The translations under genes were made by a program, and so were the position numbers. From Phaeodactylibacter luteus (GTDB taxonomy: Bacteria > Bacteroidota > Bacteroidia > Chitinophagales > Saprospiraceae), in contig NZ_VOOR01000049.1 in the NCBI RefSeq assembly GCF_007993045.1, positions 1 to 38,578 of the forward strand: DNA of 38,578 bases. The letters run 5' to 3'. Positions 17,056 to 26,726 of the stretch are shown one piece after another (positions within the stretch are counted from its first letter, which is position 1; every line of letters begins with the position of its first letter). Below the pieces are notes generated by a model, which was given only the letters and a program-made list of their open reading frames with translations, was not told the DNA's origin and made no database searches.

Positions 17056-18051
17056 ATGCAATCTATAGATATCGAAGCGCTCAATCAGCAAATTTACCTG
17101 GACAGCGCATTCGTGGAGCGGCTGAAATCAGAAACCGCACAAGTCATTGTAGGGCAGCACCATATGATCGACCGCCTGCTGCTCGGCCTGCTGACCAAAG
17201 GGCATATCTTGTTGGAAGGCTTGCCCGGGCTGGCCAAGACACTGGCCATCAAAACCCTTTCGCAGGCAGTGGATGCAAGGTTCAGCCGCATTCAGTTTAC
17301 GCCAGACCTACTGCCTGCCGATATCATTGGCACCATGATCTACAACCCCAGCACCAACGACTTCAACGTGCGGAAGGGGCCCATTTTTGCCAATTTCATC
17401 CTGGCTGATGAAATCAACCGGGCTCCGGCAAAAGTGCAGAGCGCACTGCTCGAAGCCATGCAGGAGCGGCAGGTGACCATCGGCACCAATACGTTCAAGC
17501 TTGAGGAGCCCTTTCTCGTCCTCGCCACCCAGAACCCTATTGAGCAGGAAGGGACCTACCCCTTGCCCGAAGCCCAGATGGACCGCTTCATGCTGAAGGT
17601 GAAAATCACTTACCCAGGCAAAGAGGATGAGCTCGAAATCATCCGCCGCAACTTGGGCAGCTCCAGCTTCGGAGCCGTCAGGCCTGTAGTCAAAACGGAA
17701 GAGATCATCAAAGCCCGCGAATCGGTCCGGAAGGTATACATGGACGAGAAAATAGAGCGCTACATACTCGACATCGTCTTTGCTACCCGTACCCCGGAAG
17801 GGCACAACTTGGGCCGCCTCAAACCCCTCATCAGCTATGGAGGATCGCCCCGGGCCAGCATCAACCTTGCTTTGGCTGCCAAAGCACAAGCTTTCCTCCA
17901 CCGCCGGGGCTACGTCATCCCTGAAGATGTCCGCAGCGTTGCCCTTGATGTAATGCGCCACCGCATCGGGCTCACCTACGAGGCTGAAGCGGAGAACATC
18001 ACTCAGGAAGACCTCATCCACCAAGTATTGGATGCGGTGGAAGTGCCTTAG
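17056..18051 (+). CDS. MoxR-family AAA+ ATPase
   Basis: A 331-residue cytoplasmic AAA+ ATPase that probably acts as a chaperone for the VWA proteins encoded downstream. Walker A GLPGLAKT (55-62), Walker B FILADEINRAP (114-124), sensor 1 LATQNPIEQEGTYPLPEAQM, and the sensor 2 region SYGGSPRASINL are all present. The open frame extends to 16948 without family resemblance; ATG 17056 gives the usual N-terminus. It is the first gene of the Bat block and is followed after 81 nt by the DUF58 gene. Confidence 0.93.
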   Translation: MQSIDIEALNQQIYLDSAFVERLKSETAQVIVGQHHMIDRLLLGLLTKGHILLEGLPGLAKTLAIKTLSQAVDARFSRIQFTPDLLPADIIGTMIYNPSTNDFNVRKGPIFANFILADEINRAPAKVQSALLEAMQERQVTIGTNTFKLEEPFLVLATQNPIEQEGTYPLPEAQMDRFMLKVKITYPGKEDELEIIRRNLGSSSFGAVRPVVKTEEIIKARESVRKVYMDEKIERYILDIVFATRTPEGHNLGRLKPLISYGGSPRASINLALAAKAQAFLHRRGYVIPEDVRSVALDVMRHRIGLTYEAEAENITQEDLIHQVLDAVEVP

Positions 18052-18132
18052 CATTTGGAGCGCTTAGGCGAAGCCCTGCGCCTGTACCGGTAAGCCCTGA
18101 ATCTTTTTCGTTGCCGACAAACCACCCCGCTT

Positions 18133-18999
18133 ATGGAAACCAGCGAGCTGCTGAAGAAAGTCCGCAAGATTGAAATCAAAACCAAAGGCCTGAGCCGGCA
18201 CCTCTTTGCCGGAGAGTACCACTCTGCCTTTAAAGGGCGGGGCATGTCCTTCAGCGAGGTGCGCGATTATCAATACGGGGATGATGTGCGAAATATCGAT
18301 TGGAATGTCACTGCCCGGACCGGCGACCCACATGTCAAAATCTTTGAAGAAGAAAGGGAACTGACCGTCATGCTCTTGATAGACATCAGCCCGTCCTCCT
18401 TTTTTGGCACGGTCAATCAGCTGAAGAGCGAAATGATCACTGAAATCTGCGCCGTATTGGCCTTCTCCGCCATCAACAACAACGATAAAGTTGGCGTTGC
18501 CTTTTTCTCCGACCATGTGGAGCGCTTTATACCGCCCAAAAAAGGCAAACAGCATATCCTGCGCATTATACGGGAGCTCATCAACTTTGAGCCTTCCGGC
18601 AAAGGGACCGATATCGGGGCCACCCTTGAATATTTCAATAACCTGGTCAAAAAAAGGAGCATCTGCTTTATCATCTCCGATTTCCTTTCCATGGGGTATG
18701 AACAGCCCCTGCGCGTAGCTGCCCGCCGCCACGATGTGATTGGGGTCAACTTGATCGACCCCCGCGAAGAGGAGCTCCCCAATGTGGGGCTGCTGAGGGC
18801 ACAAGATGCGGAGTCCGGTGCCTTGCAGTGGATAGACACCTCCTCCCGGCAGGTACGGGAAGCTTATGCCAATTGGCATCAAGAGCATTTGGGGTATTTC
18901 AGTTCGACTTTCCGCAAAAGCGGCGCAGCGGCTATGAATATCCGCACCAATGAATCTTACGTTGATGCTTTGCACCAGTTTTTTCAACAACGCCGATAA
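18133..18999 (+). CDS. DUF58 domain protein of the Bat operon
   Basis: A 288-residue cytoplasmic protein. The DUF58 signature EVRDYQYGDDVRNIDWNVTA (42-61) is intact. A VWA-like fold follows, with LLIDISPSS (82-90) giving a DxSxS metal site (Asp84, Ser86, Ser88) and KGTDIGATLEY around the second metal-binding loop. Proteins of this kind regularly pair with MoxR ATPases in Bat operons. Its stop codon touches the next start (TAAATG). Confidence 0.9.
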   Translation: METSELLKKVRKIEIKTKGLSRHLFAGEYHSAFKGRGMSFSEVRDYQYGDDVRNIDWNVTARTGDPHVKIFEEERELTVMLLIDISPSSFFGTVNQLKSEMITEICAVLAFSAINNNDKVGVAFFSDHVERFIPPKKGKQHILRIIRELINFEPSGKGTDIGATLEYFNNLVKKRSICFIISDFLSMGYEQPLRVAARRHDVIGVNLIDPREEELPNVGLLRAQDAESGALQWIDTSSRQVREAYANWHQEHLGYFSSTFRKSGAAAMNIRTNESYVDALHQFFQQRR

Positions 19000-20022
19000 A
19001 TGAAGCGCTTTAAGCCATATACCGCCCTTTGCGCCCGGCACCTTTATTTGTTTGGGGCGCTCACTCTGCTAGCCAGCCCACTTGCCGGGCAGCCTGCGGC
19101 ACGGCTCGAGCTGAGCCAGCCCGATGCCAGATTTGGGGAGGAAGTAACGGCAACGCTTACCCTTTCCGGCCAGGCCGGCACCTTTGCACAGCCCGATTTC
19201 TCAGCGTGGGAAGCCATCGAAAACCTGGAGATCCTGCAAACGCGCCAGGCAGAAAAAGCAGGTGAAAACGGACTGAGCATACTTACCATACAGCATGGCC
19301 TCATTTTCTGGGACAGCGGCTATTATGAGCTGCCGCCGGTGCCCATCCCTTATAACCAAGGGCAAGACACCGCCTATTCGAACAGCCCCGGCATACAGAT
19401 CATGGGGTTCCCGGCCGAGTCAGACTCTGTACGCTTGATGCCCATCAAGGCCATCATTGATGAGCCCTTGACCCTCCGGGACTACCTACCGTTTGCTGTA
19501 GGCGGGCTCCTACTGTCCGCTTTTGTACTGGTTGGGTACTGGTTGTGGAAAAATAAAAGGCCCGATGCCAAGCCCCCTGCCCCTCCCCGCCGCCTCACCC
19601 TGCGGGAATACCTCTTGGAACAACTGGACGAGCTCGAGCAAAAAGGGCTTTGGCAGCAAGGGCAGACTAAAGCCTACCACAGCGAGCTGACCGCCCACGC
19701 CCGGTCTTACCTCGCTTACCGCTATCAGATACCTGCTCGGGAACTGACAACGACTGAAATCCTGGACCGCCTGAAAGGTGCCCACCTGCCAGAAGGAGGG
19801 CTGCAAACGGTACAGCAGCTGCTGCAGACCGCCGACCTTGTCAAGTTTGCCAAAGCAGCACCACCTGAACAGTTCCATGCAGAAGCCTTACAGCGGCTGC
19901 GCCGTTTTGCAGCAGCTACAGCAGGCCAACCGGAGCTGATGATCGCCATTTACGCCGATGGGCGGAAAGAAGTTTACGAACCACAAACGGAAGAAGGCAC
20001 AACAGATACCTCGAACGCATGA
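19000..20022 (+). CDS. single-span membrane protein of the Bat operon
   Basis: A 340-residue protein with an N-terminal export signal (GALTLLASPLAGQ), an extracytoplasmic immunoglobulin-like domain resembling BatD repeats (RLELSQPDARFGEEVTATLT, then GYYELPPVPIPYN), a transmembrane helix (YLPFAVGGLLLSAFVLVGYW) and a cytoplasmic helical domain (LREYLLEQLDELEQKGLW; AHARSYLAYRYQIPARELTT). The cytoplasmic part resembles DUF4381-type proteins in these operons. It probably links periplasmic partners to the cytoplasmic DUF58/MoxR pair. It is coupled to BatA by an ATGA overlap. Confidence 0.8.
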   Translation: MKRFKPYTALCARHLYLFGALTLLASPLAGQPAARLELSQPDARFGEEVTATLTLSGQAGTFAQPDFSAWEAIENLEILQTRQAEKAGENGLSILTIQHGLIFWDSGYYELPPVPIPYNQGQDTAYSNSPGIQIMGFPAESDSVRLMPIKAIIDEPLTLRDYLPFAVGGLLLSAFVLVGYWLWKNKRPDAKPPAPPRRLTLREYLLEQLDELEQKGLWQQGQTKAYHSELTAHARSYLAYRYQIPARELTTTEILDRLKGAHLPEGGLQTVQQLLQTADLVKFAKAAPPEQFHAEALQRLRRFAAATAGQPELMIAIYADGRKEVYEPQTEEGTTDTSNA

Positions 20023-21026
20023 ACCTCCTTGGCGAAAATATCATCTTCCTGAACCCGGAGCTCCTTCTGCTCCTGCTGCTGCTCCCCCTGGCAGGCTGGT
20101 GGTTCTACCGCAATCAGCGCCAGCACTACCCTGCCCTGCGTATGCCCAGCCTTTCTGGCGTAAGCCAAGTGGCCTCCTTACGTGCCCGCCTGCAAAAAGC
20201 ACTGCCGGTGCTGCGCGCGCTGGCCCTGGCCAGCCTGATTGTTGCTATGGCCCGCCCGCAGGAAGTCCTGAAAGAAGAAGAAGTAGAAGCGGAAGGCATT
20301 GACATTATGCTCGCCCTTGACCTGTCGAGCAGTATGCTCGCTCAGGATTTTGAGCCCAACCGCCTGGAAGTCAGCAAATCGGTGGCCGCTGAATTTGTCA
20401 GCAAACGCCCCTACGACCGCATCGGGCTCGCCGTATTTGCAGGCGAAGCTTTCACCCAATGCCCTCTCACTGTAGACCACCGCATACTGAAAGGGTTCCT
20501 CAGCCAAATCGAATGTGGGGCGCTACAAGACGGCACCGCCATTGGGATGGGGCTGGCCACTGCCGTTGGCCACCTTGAAGACAGCGAGGCAGAGAGCAAG
20601 GTCGTCATCTTACTGACCGATGGGGTGAACAACGCCGGCTACATCAATCCGGCCATGGCAGCACAGATCGCCCAAAAGCTCGGCATCAAAGTTTATACCA
20701 TCGGGGTAGGCTCTACAGGCGATGCGCTCACCCCCATCAGCCGGCGCAGCGACGGGCGCTACATTTTCGGTATGGCCAGCGTTGAAATAGACGAGGCCCT
20801 GCTCCGGGAAATTGCAGAGATGACCAATGGCGCTTATTTCCGTGCTACCTCAGCGGAGAGCCTGCAACAGATTTACAGTCAGATCGACGAGCTGGAGAAA
20901 AGCCAGATCGATGTGACAGTGATCAAGCGGTACAGCGAGGCTTTCCACCCCTTTGTACTTTGGGGGCTCCTGCTGCTCTTGGCAGAAGTGCTGTTGCGGT
21001 TCACCCTGCTGCGCACCATCCCTTAA
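20019..21026 (+). CDS. batA: BatA, membrane VWA protein
   Basis: A 335-residue inner-membrane protein. Two N-terminal membrane segments (ELLLLLLLLPLAGWWFY; LRALALASLIVAMA), then a VWA domain facing the periplasm with an intact metal site LALDLSSSML (Asp101, Ser103, Ser105), GTAIGMGLATAV and LLTDGVNNAG, and a C-terminal membrane helix (FVLWGLLLLLAEVLLRF). Bat proteins were named from Bacteroides aerotolerance, and the block is thought to protect envelope proteins from stress. It starts inside the preceding gene (ATGA) and is followed after 19 nt by BatB. Confidence 0.92.
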   Translation: MNLLGENIIFLNPELLLLLLLLPLAGWWFYRNQRQHYPALRMPSLSGVSQVASLRARLQKALPVLRALALASLIVAMARPQEVLKEEEVEAEGIDIMLALDLSSSMLAQDFEPNRLEVSKSVAAEFVSKRPYDRIGLAVFAGEAFTQCPLTVDHRILKGFLSQIECGALQDGTAIGMGLATAVGHLEDSEAESKVVILLTDGVNNAGYINPAMAAQIAQKLGIKVYTIGVGSTGDALTPISRRSDGRYIFGMASVEIDEALLREIAEMTNGAYFRATSAESLQQIYSQIDELEKSQIDVTVIKRYSEAFHPFVLWGLLLLLAEVLLRFTLLRTIP

Positions 21027-21045
21027 GCCAAAGACAACAAGAGCT

Positions 21046-22074
21046 ATGCTTAGATTTGAACATCCGGAACATCTTTACGCCCTGCTGCTGCTCCCATTGA
21101 TTGGGCTGCTGTTTTGGGCAGCCCGGCAGCTCCGGCAGCGTTCACTAGCGCGGCTGGGGCAGAGCAGCCTGCTCGCCCGGCTGATGCCCGGTGCCTCCCG
21201 CTACCGGCAATACCTCAAGTTGGGCCTGCTGCTTGGCGCAGTGGCCCTGCTGGCCCTGGGCTGGGCCAACCCGCAGTATGGGGCCAAGCTAATGACTTAC
21301 GAGCGCAAGAGCGTGGATGTCATCCTTGCATTTGACCTTTCCCAGAGCATGCTGGCTGAAGACATCACGCCCAGCCGGCTCGAACGGGCACGGAGATTTG
21401 CCCAGAGCTTATCTGAAGGCCTAAGGGCCGAACGCCTGGGCTTGGTCTATTTTGCAGGCGCAGCCTTTCTGCAATCGCCTGTCACCACTGATTATAGTGC
21501 CATACAGCTGGCGCTCCGTGCAGCCCACCCCGATATGCTGCCCAACCAGGGCACTTCCATCGCTGATGCTCTAGCCGTGGCAGAAGAAGCCTTCGAGCCC
21601 AACAACAAGAGCCATAAAGCGTTGATATTAATTACAGATGGGGAAACCCACGACGAAGCAGCTGAGGCCCGTGCCAAACAAGCTGCTGAAAATGGGCTGA
21701 TTATCTATACCATTGGCGTCGGCACCGCAGAGGGCGGCTTCATCCCCATTGTCCAGAACGGGCGCGAAATGTACAAACGCGATCAGACGGGCAACCCCGT
21801 GCGGAGCGCCCTTAATGAAGATATGCTGCAAGCTCTTGCACAAGCCGGCAATGGCCGTTACTTCAACCTCAATGCAGGCAGCGAGGCGGTCCTTGCAGCA
21901 CTGAAAGACCGGATTGACCGGATGGAAAAGCGTTCCTTTGAAGAGCGCAGCTTTGAAGAATACGAAAGCACCTTCCAATGGTTTATAGGGCTAGCGATAG
22001 CACTGCTGCTAGCAGAGTTCCTGCTCCCTTACAACAGGAAAAACACCAGCCAGGAAGGGCGCTTATTTGACTAA
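21046..22074 (+). CDS. batB: BatB, membrane VWA protein
   Basis: A 342-residue paralogue of BatA with the same layout: N-terminal membrane segments (YALLLLPLIGLLFWAARQL; LGLLLGAVALLALGW), a periplasmic VWA domain with metal site LAFDLSQSML (Asp97, Ser99, Ser101), GTSIADALAVAEEAF and LITDGETHDE, and a C-terminal helix (WFIGLAIALLLAEFLLPY). ATG 21046 is chosen; the frame upstream overlaps BatA. The two VWA proteins probably form a heteromeric assembly with the TPR protein encoded next. Confidence 0.92.
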   Translation: MLRFEHPEHLYALLLLPLIGLLFWAARQLRQRSLARLGQSSLLARLMPGASRYRQYLKLGLLLGAVALLALGWANPQYGAKLMTYERKSVDVILAFDLSQSMLAEDITPSRLERARRFAQSLSEGLRAERLGLVYFAGAAFLQSPVTTDYSAIQLALRAAHPDMLPNQGTSIADALAVAEEAFEPNNKSHKALILITDGETHDEAAEARAKQAAENGLIIYTIGVGTAEGGFIPIVQNGREMYKRDQTGNPVRSALNEDMLQALAQAGNGRYFNLNAGSEAVLAALKDRIDRMEKRSFEERSFEEYESTFQWFIGLAIALLLAEFLLPYNRKNTSQEGRLFD

Positions 22075-22085
22075 AACAACAGGCT

Positions 22086-22829
<744 letters not shown>

Positions 22830-22840
22830 GCAGACTTTAA

Positions 22841-22926
22841 GCGGCGGGGCAGTGCAATATGGAAAAATAGGCTATTTTCAGCCACACGCCGCCCTCTTTT
22901 AAGTGCTTAGCTCAAGTCAATTGACT
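22841..22926 (+). promoter_or_regulatory. hairpin and 12-bp palindrome between batC and the BatD-like genes
   Basis: GGCGG near 22842 can pair with CCGCC at 22889-22893 around an inner stem GAAAAATAG/CTATTTTC, followed by CTCTTTT. This could weaken or end transcription. Downstream, AGTCAATTGACT (22915-22926) is a perfect 12-bp palindrome about 105 nt before the next ATG and could be an operator. The 201-nt gap is the largest inside the Bat block, so the two BatD genes may have their own promoter. Confidence 0.3.
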
Positions 22927-23030
22927 AAAAAAGGCATAGCGTGGGCAGGAAAGTGCCATTTCAACCCTGCAATACTCCCCGATGCATCAAGTCTTTTGAA
23001 TTTAGTATTCATCATAAACCTTGCGCAACC

Positions 23031-23672
23031 ATGAAGACCAGCATTTTTCTATTCAGTGCATTGATCAGCCTGGTTAGCCTGCAGGCGCAGGACAGGCCGG
23101 GCGAAGTCCGCTTCACCGTGGAGGTGAGCACCGACTCCCTGCTGATGGGCAACGCCCTCCAAGTCCGGTTTACGGTAGAAAATGGGCAGCCCGAAGACTT
23201 TGAGGCCCCCTATTTTACCGGCTTTGAGGTAGCGAGCGGCCCCAACTACACCTCTAGCATGAGCATTGTGAATGGGCAGGCTGCTCAAAAAGTCTCTTAC
23301 ACCTACCTCCTTCTGCCTCGTGAAGTAGGCAATTACTTCATTGAGCCAGCCAGCGTGCGGGTAGATGGCCAAATTTTGGAGTCCATCCCCATGGAGGTCA
23401 TCGTTGTGCCCAACCCCGATGGGGCTCAGCAATCGCACCAGATGCCAGAGCTACAGCAGGCCCCACATTTCAATATGCCTGGCCTAAATGGCTTTGGCTT
23501 TGAAGGGTTCGGCTTCCCCGATTTTGGCGAAATGCCAGACCCCTCCTCCCTATTTTTCAACCTGCAGGAACACCCAGCCTTCAAAGACCTGATGGAGCGC
23601 ATGCAGCCTCCTCAGCCCCATGAAGCGCCACAAGCACCTAAGAAAAAACAACGCAAAACTTACAAACTTTAG
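23031..23672 (+). CDS. short BatD-like periplasmic protein
   Basis: A 213-residue exported protein with signal peptide MKTSIFLFSALISLVSLQAQ. Residues about 25-130 match the first domain of BatD encoded next: FEAPYFTGFEVASGPN against the later FSPPSFEGFIIVNGPS, and KVSYTYLLLPREVGNYFIEP against GYSYTLKPRRKGTFTIGP. After that single domain it turns into a Gly/Phe/Pro-rich stretch (NMPGLNGFGFEGFGFPDFGE) and a basic tail (KKKQRKTYKL). There is no transmembrane helix, so it is probably soluble in the periplasm. ATG 23031 is chosen by the signal peptide. Confidence 0.8.
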   Translation: MKTSIFLFSALISLVSLQAQDRPGEVRFTVEVSTDSLLMGNALQVRFTVENGQPEDFEAPYFTGFEVASGPNYTSSMSIVNGQAAQKVSYTYLLLPREVGNYFIEPASVRVDGQILESIPMEVIVVPNPDGAQQSHQMPELQQAPHFNMPGLNGFGFEGFGFPDFGEMPDPSSLFFNLQEHPAFKDLMERMQPPQPHEAPQAPKKKQRKTYKL

Positions 23673-23706
23673 GCTTGGCTTAAAGCCTTGCCCATATCAC
23701 TGCCGT

Positions 23707-25428
23707 ATGAAAAACCTGCTGTTAATTGCCCTGTACAGCTTCCTGCCGGCCCTGGCGTGGGCACAGCCGTCTTTCACTGCAGAGGCTGACGCCCGGCAGG
23801 TATTGGAGAACAGCTATTTCAACATCACTTTCACTTTAAAAGACGGCCAGGGCCGGGGGTTCTCCCCTCCCTCTTTTGAAGGCTTCATCATTGTCAATGG
23901 GCCTAGCCGTTCCATGAGCACGACTATGTTCAATGGAGAAGTGAGCCGGACAGAAGGCTACAGCTACACCCTTAAGCCCCGGCGGAAGGGCACCTTTACT
24001 ATTGGCCCGGCGAGCATTGCCTCCGGCAGCCAAAAGCTGAAGACCCAGCCCGTTACCATTGAAGTGGTGGAGGGGAAGCCGGGGATGCAGGCCAGTGCTC
24101 AGCAGGTTTTCATCAGGGCCGAACCGCAGGCAGAAGAAGCCTATATCGGCCAGCAGATCCTCCTGGATTATAAGCTGTATACTACCCTTGATGTCGAAAA
24201 CTACAATATCCTGGAAGAATCGGGCTACCCGGGCTTTTTTGCCCAAGATGTCCGGCGTTTTGACGGGCGGGTCATGCGGGAAGTTATCAACGGAGTACAA
24301 TATACGACCAAAGTGCTCAAGCGCATCGCGCTTTTCCCACAGCAGACCGGGCAGCTCAAGGTAGATGCCATGAGCGTACAGCTGGGAGTGGTGGAAGACG
24401 GGGCCAACCGCAGGCGCAGCTTCTTTTTCTCTCCGGAAGTGAAGCCAATACCCGTGACCACCAATGAGGTGGCGATAAGCGTGAAGCCGCTCCCGGCAGG
24501 AGCGCCCCCTACCTTTACCGGCGCGGTTGGCGAATACCGCCTTACCCCTCAGCTCAGCTCCAAACGGGCTACCACAGACGATGCCATTACGCTGCTCCTT
24601 ACCGTCAGAGGGGATGGCGACATCAAGCGGGTAGAGGCTCCTGTGCTCCTGCTGCCGGAAGAAGCCTTTGAAGTATACGACCCCAAAGCTATAGAGGAGG
24701 GCTCTTTTGAGACCGGTCAAGAAATTTCCGGGAAAAAGGTATTTGAGTACCTCCTGCTGCCGCGCAAGCCCGGCACGTTCTCTTTCATGCCAGAGTTTAC
24801 CTACTTTTCGCCAGACAGCGCGGCCTACCTAACGCTCCGAGAGGGCGCCTATACCTTGACCATAACGCCCGGCAGCGGCCAGCCTGCTTCGGCTGATGCT
24901 GCGCTAAGCCTAAAGGAAGACATTGGCCCGCTTATGCTCGACCCAAGCCTTGTGCCAGCACGACGGCCCTTTCTGGGCTCCGCAACATTTTGGGGGTTAG
25001 CCACCGCCCCATTTGTGCTCTTTTTCGGCCTGATGGGCTTCCGGAAGCTGCAAGCACAGCGGGCAGCGCTAAGCCCGGAAGAACGCAGAGCCCGAGATGC
25101 AGAGGAGATGGTCCGCAAACGCTTAGCGGAGGCGGAGGCTTACCGCACTTCAGGTGACAGCCGAGCATGCTATGACGCGATTTCTAAAGCAATGCTGGGC
25201 TTCGTATCTGATAAACTAGGCCTGCCCCGATCTGCTCTTACCAAGGACAGCCTGGAGCAGCGCCTGCAAGAGCTGAAAATGGAGCCTTCGCTTATTCAGC
25301 AGGCCTTACAGCTGGTACAAGACTGCGAGCTCGCCCTTTTTGCCGGGCAGGCCTCCCCCGACCGCATGGAGAGCACCTACCGTAGGGCTAAAGAGGTCCT
25401 CGCTGCCTTGGAAAAGGCTGCAGTGTAG
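23707..25428 (+). CDS. batD: BatD, membrane-anchored periplasmic protein
   Basis: A 573-residue protein with signal peptide MKNLLLIALYSFLPALAWAQ, several immunoglobulin-like BatD domains (GFIIVNGPSRSMSTTMFNGE; AYIGQQILLDYKLYTTLDVE; TDDAITLLLTVRGDGDIKRV), a transmembrane helix (FWGLATAPFVLFFGLMGF) and a cytoplasmic helical region (SPEERRARDAEEMVRKRLAE; CYDAISKAMLGFVSDKLGLP). The BatD oxygen-tolerance family is well matched. The frame extends upstream into the preceding gene; ATG 23707 gives the signal peptide. It closes the Bat block, 34 nt after the short BatD-like gene, and is followed by an R1 copy. Confidence 0.9.
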   Translation: MKNLLLIALYSFLPALAWAQPSFTAEADARQVLENSYFNITFTLKDGQGRGFSPPSFEGFIIVNGPSRSMSTTMFNGEVSRTEGYSYTLKPRRKGTFTIGPASIASGSQKLKTQPVTIEVVEGKPGMQASAQQVFIRAEPQAEEAYIGQQILLDYKLYTTLDVENYNILEESGYPGFFAQDVRRFDGRVMREVINGVQYTTKVLKRIALFPQQTGQLKVDAMSVQLGVVEDGANRRRSFFFSPEVKPIPVTTNEVAISVKPLPAGAPPTFTGAVGEYRLTPQLSSKRATTDDAITLLLTVRGDGDIKRVEAPVLLLPEEAFEVYDPKAIEEGSFETGQEISGKKVFEYLLLPRKPGTFSFMPEFTYFSPDSAAYLTLREGAYTLTITPGSGQPASADAALSLKEDIGPLMLDPSLVPARRPFLGSATFWGLATAPFVLFFGLMGFRKLQAQRAALSPEERRARDAEEMVRKRLAEAEAYRTSGDSRACYDAISKAMLGFVSDKLGLPRSALTKDSLEQRLQELKMEPSLIQQALQLVQDCELALFAGQASPDRMESTYRRAKEVLAALEKAAV

Positions 25429-25464
25429 CCTATCTTGGGCGCAAACCAGCTTGCTCCTTATTTT

Positions 25465-25640
25465 GGGCCTGCCCCTGCCTGAGGGCAGGTGCCGCTATGC
25501 TCCGGGGCTCGCTGTCCGCTCGGCCCCTCGCCCTACAGGCGTCGGGTCTGGCCTTCGGCCACCCCTGCGCAGCGCTAGGCCAACGCCAGGCTATAAAGCC
25601 TGAAAAGCATAAACGCCTGCCACATTTTGGTTTACGCCCC
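25465..25640 (+). repeat. dispersed palindromic repeat R1, copy d (long form)
   Basis: Plus-orientation R1: GGGCCTGCCCCTGCC, GGCAGGTGCCGCTATGC, GGCTCGCTGTCCGCTCGGCC, then the long module CGCCCTACAGGCG and TGGCCTTCGGCCA, CGCAGCGCTAGGCC, and a right end with AAGCATAAACGCCTG and CATTTTGGTTTACGCC. This right end lacks a hairpin element and so serves as the empty-site comparison for copy g. It fills the 311-nt gap after batD. Confidence 0.85.
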
Positions 25641-25739
25641 TTATCTTCAGCTGGCCGAAACAGCACTGGGCTGCTGATGTTTTACATTGTTCCGGGAACT
25701 ATCTGAGCCCTTCCCATCGTTGCTTTTGCGGCAACGCAA

Positions 25740-26726
25740 ATGAATATGGCTGAACAATACCAAGAAAACACCCCACCTTCACTGAAGACTTTAAAGGCTA
25801 TCCGGCAATTTATCGCGCTGGAAGACAAAGAAAGCTTGGTGCTCATAGCCGGCAGGCTCCAAAAAGAGAGCCCGGGCCAGGGCAGCAGGCTCATCGCAGA
25901 AGCGCTGGAAAAGGGCCACTTTTCGGATGCCCTTGAGCTGATCGGAACCTTAGAAGGGGCGCTGATCAAGCCAGCCCTGCGGCCCGACCCCGAAATCGGC
26001 CAGCTCAAGGTAGCTTACCATTATCTGCTGCAGCAGCTGTCCGTAGCTCAGGAGCAGCGGGCAGAAGCCGCCCGGGCAGTTGATAGTTTCCAGGCGCGCT
26101 ACCAAGCTCAAACCAGCGAATACATTTTCAGGGCACTCTTCCTGAGCAAAGAGAAACTGCGCCTGCAAGCCGAAGAACATCCGGAGCTGCAAGAAACTGC
26201 AGATAAAGCTGCTGAAGATTACGAAAATTATGCCACCGTTTTCAACCTAAAGAGCGAGGACCTGCAGTTTGTCCTCAGTGAGCCGGATATAGCCAAACTC
26301 AAAAAGCTGTACCGCCAAGCCTGCCTCCTTTGCCATCCCGATCGGGTGAAAGCGGAACAAAGGGAACGGGCGCAAGAAATATTTGAGGAACTGACCAAGG
26401 CCTACACCCGCAATGACCTGCCGAGGGTTTCGGCTATCGCCAACCTCTTGTCCCAAAGCCCGGAGTTTGACTTCGCCCTCGATACGGTACAGGATGCAGA
26501 AGCCCTCCGGCAACTGATTGAGCGTACCCGGCAGCAATTGCGGGATACAGAAGAGGAGCATCAGGCTATAACCCGGTCAAGCACCTATCAGCTGTTGAAG
26601 TCCCTAGACTTTGAATGGGAAGATTACTTAAAGCTGATGGCCAAAAATCTAAAAGCACGGGTCGCCGAGCTCGAAAAGTGGCACCTAACCCATTATCAAT
26701 GCATCCCTAACCCCGAAATATCATGA
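25740..26726 (+). CDS. J-domain protein
   Basis: A 328-residue cytoplasmic protein. The first 170 residues are helical and charged, with likely coiled coil (LLQQLSVAQEQRAEAARAVD). A J-domain follows at about 175-225: LKKLYRQACLLCHPDRVKAE contains the HPD triad (199-201) needed to stimulate DnaK ATPase, then AQEIFEELTKAYTRNDL. A C-terminal helical part (LIERTRQQLRDTEEEHQA) closes it. There is no Gly/Phe region or zinc finger, so it is a type III J-protein that would bring a special client to DnaK. Its end overlaps the LRR gene start (ATGA), suggesting a joint role. Confidence 0.8.
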   Translation: MNMAEQYQENTPPSLKTLKAIRQFIALEDKESLVLIAGRLQKESPGQGSRLIAEALEKGHFSDALELIGTLEGALIKPALRPDPEIGQLKVAYHYLLQQLSVAQEQRAEAARAVDSFQARYQAQTSEYIFRALFLSKEKLRLQAEEHPELQETADKAAEDYENYATVFNLKSEDLQFVLSEPDIAKLKKLYRQACLLCHPDRVKAEQRERAQEIFEELTKAYTRNDLPRVSAIANLLSQSPEFDFALDTVQDAEALRQLIERTRQQLRDTEEEHQAITRSSTYQLLKSLDFEWEDYLKLMAKNLKARVAELEKWHLTHYQCIPNPEIS

